A DNA stretch of 59,968 nucleotides, from contig JACAUC010000008.1 in the NCBI GenBank assembly GCA_013390945.1, positions 1 through 59,968 of the forward strand, read 5' to 3'. Each line of letters starts with the position of its first letter. The first letter of the stretch is position 1. Source of the stretch: Candidatus Chloroheliaceae bacterium. Its GTDB lineage: Bacteria; Chloroflexota; Chloroflexia; Chloroheliales; Chloroheliaceae. The notes beneath the pieces were generated by a model. It was not told the origin of the DNA, ran no database searches, and saw nothing but the letters and a program-made list of their open reading frames with translations. Made by a program: the position numbers and the translations under genes. Shown piece by piece: positions 59,861 through 59,968 of this stretch.

Positions 59861-59968
59861 GCGCCAAGCCTCACATCGGGATTGGAAATCCCTCCTACAT
59901 GGGTTTAACTTGCCCAAGCCTCACATCGGGATTGGAAATCCCTCCTACATGGGTTTAACTTGCCCAAG
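59861..59968. repeat. 50-bp direct repeats at the window end
   Basis: Period of exactly 50 bp: the segment from 59864 recurs from 59914 without visible change and a third copy begins before the window ends. Each unit holds the palindrome GGGATT-GGA-AATCCC. There is no variable spacer between copies, which argues against CRISPR. It lies directly downstream of the substrate-binding protein gene. The total array size cannot be seen. Confidence 0.9.

Noticed and set aside
59861..59968. CRISPR array
   Set aside because: The repeated unit is 50 bp from start to start with no variable spacer, and the whole unit is conserved. No cas genes are in the window.

Overview
The window looks like chromosomal DNA of a bacterium of the phylum Chloroflexota. 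That assignment is an inference from protein content. Two very large membrane proteins carry the DUF2298 (Chlor_Arch_YYY) family signatures, a family typical of Chloroflexota and Archaea. Two secreted proteins carry the 'VQYFERARxE' type repeat common in that phylum. A Kai-type cassette, SelA, Bax1/DUF790 and KhpB/YidC/RnpA genes fit the same picture. Base composition is moderate and even. There is no phage, no IS transposase, no rRNA and no CRISPR array. GTG and TTG starts with good Shine-Dalgarno sites are common.

Layout. 1-168: palindromic and tandem intergenic repeats. 169-8486 (minus): P-type ATPase, secreted protein, YdcF-like protein, PfkB kinase, then the conserved membrane-biogenesis/RNA-processing block read as rpmH, rnpA, yidD, yidC, khpB(jag). 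8666-13283 (plus): membrane-anchored methyl-accepting protein overlapping an MgtC-like gene, then a modular secreted protein. 13376-15784 (minus): rhomboid protease and selA. 16100-19144: double ferritin-like protein, small coiled-coil membrane protein, tsaD. 19301-19574: two tRNA-Leu genes. 19810-28761: two giant DUF2298 proteins, the first a fusion of GT39-like, DUF2298 and TPR parts. 28850-31125: response regulator, scpB, unknown protein. 31340-36308: Kai cassette. 36337-41329 (minus): azlD, azlC, mogA/moaB, plsC, cmk and an rlu-type pseudouridine synthase with a repeat tail. 41451-57357: giant subtilase, SPFH protein, RicT/PSP1, holB, NERD-like protein, ABM-like protein, KAS II, GT2 (plus), Bax1/DUF790. 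57766-59835: secreted ABC substrate-binding fusion. The last ~105 bases are 50-bp direct repeats.

The most interesting locus is 31340-36308. A gene coding for a receiver domain plus a C-terminal helical domain that resembles the KaiA C-terminal (or RsbU N-terminal) fold overlaps a clear kaiB. A double-domain KaiC follows with the Ser-Thr phosphosite pair and both pairs of catalytic glutamates conserved, and a PAS-PAS-PAS hybrid histidine kinase starts on the KaiC stop codon. This has the layout of a complete kaiA-like/kaiB/kaiC/output-kinase operon outside Cyanobacteria. The KaiA-like reading of the first gene is by eye and needs a profile or structure comparison.

Other points of interest are a dispersed family of palindromic elements with recurring modules, a shared GGGATTNNNAATCCC palindrome inside a coding repeat and in the extragenic array at the right end, the GT39-DUF2298-TPR fusion, a pseudouridine synthase with about 380 residues of Arg/Pro-rich 11-residue repeats, and an apparently truncated 2044-residue subtilase.
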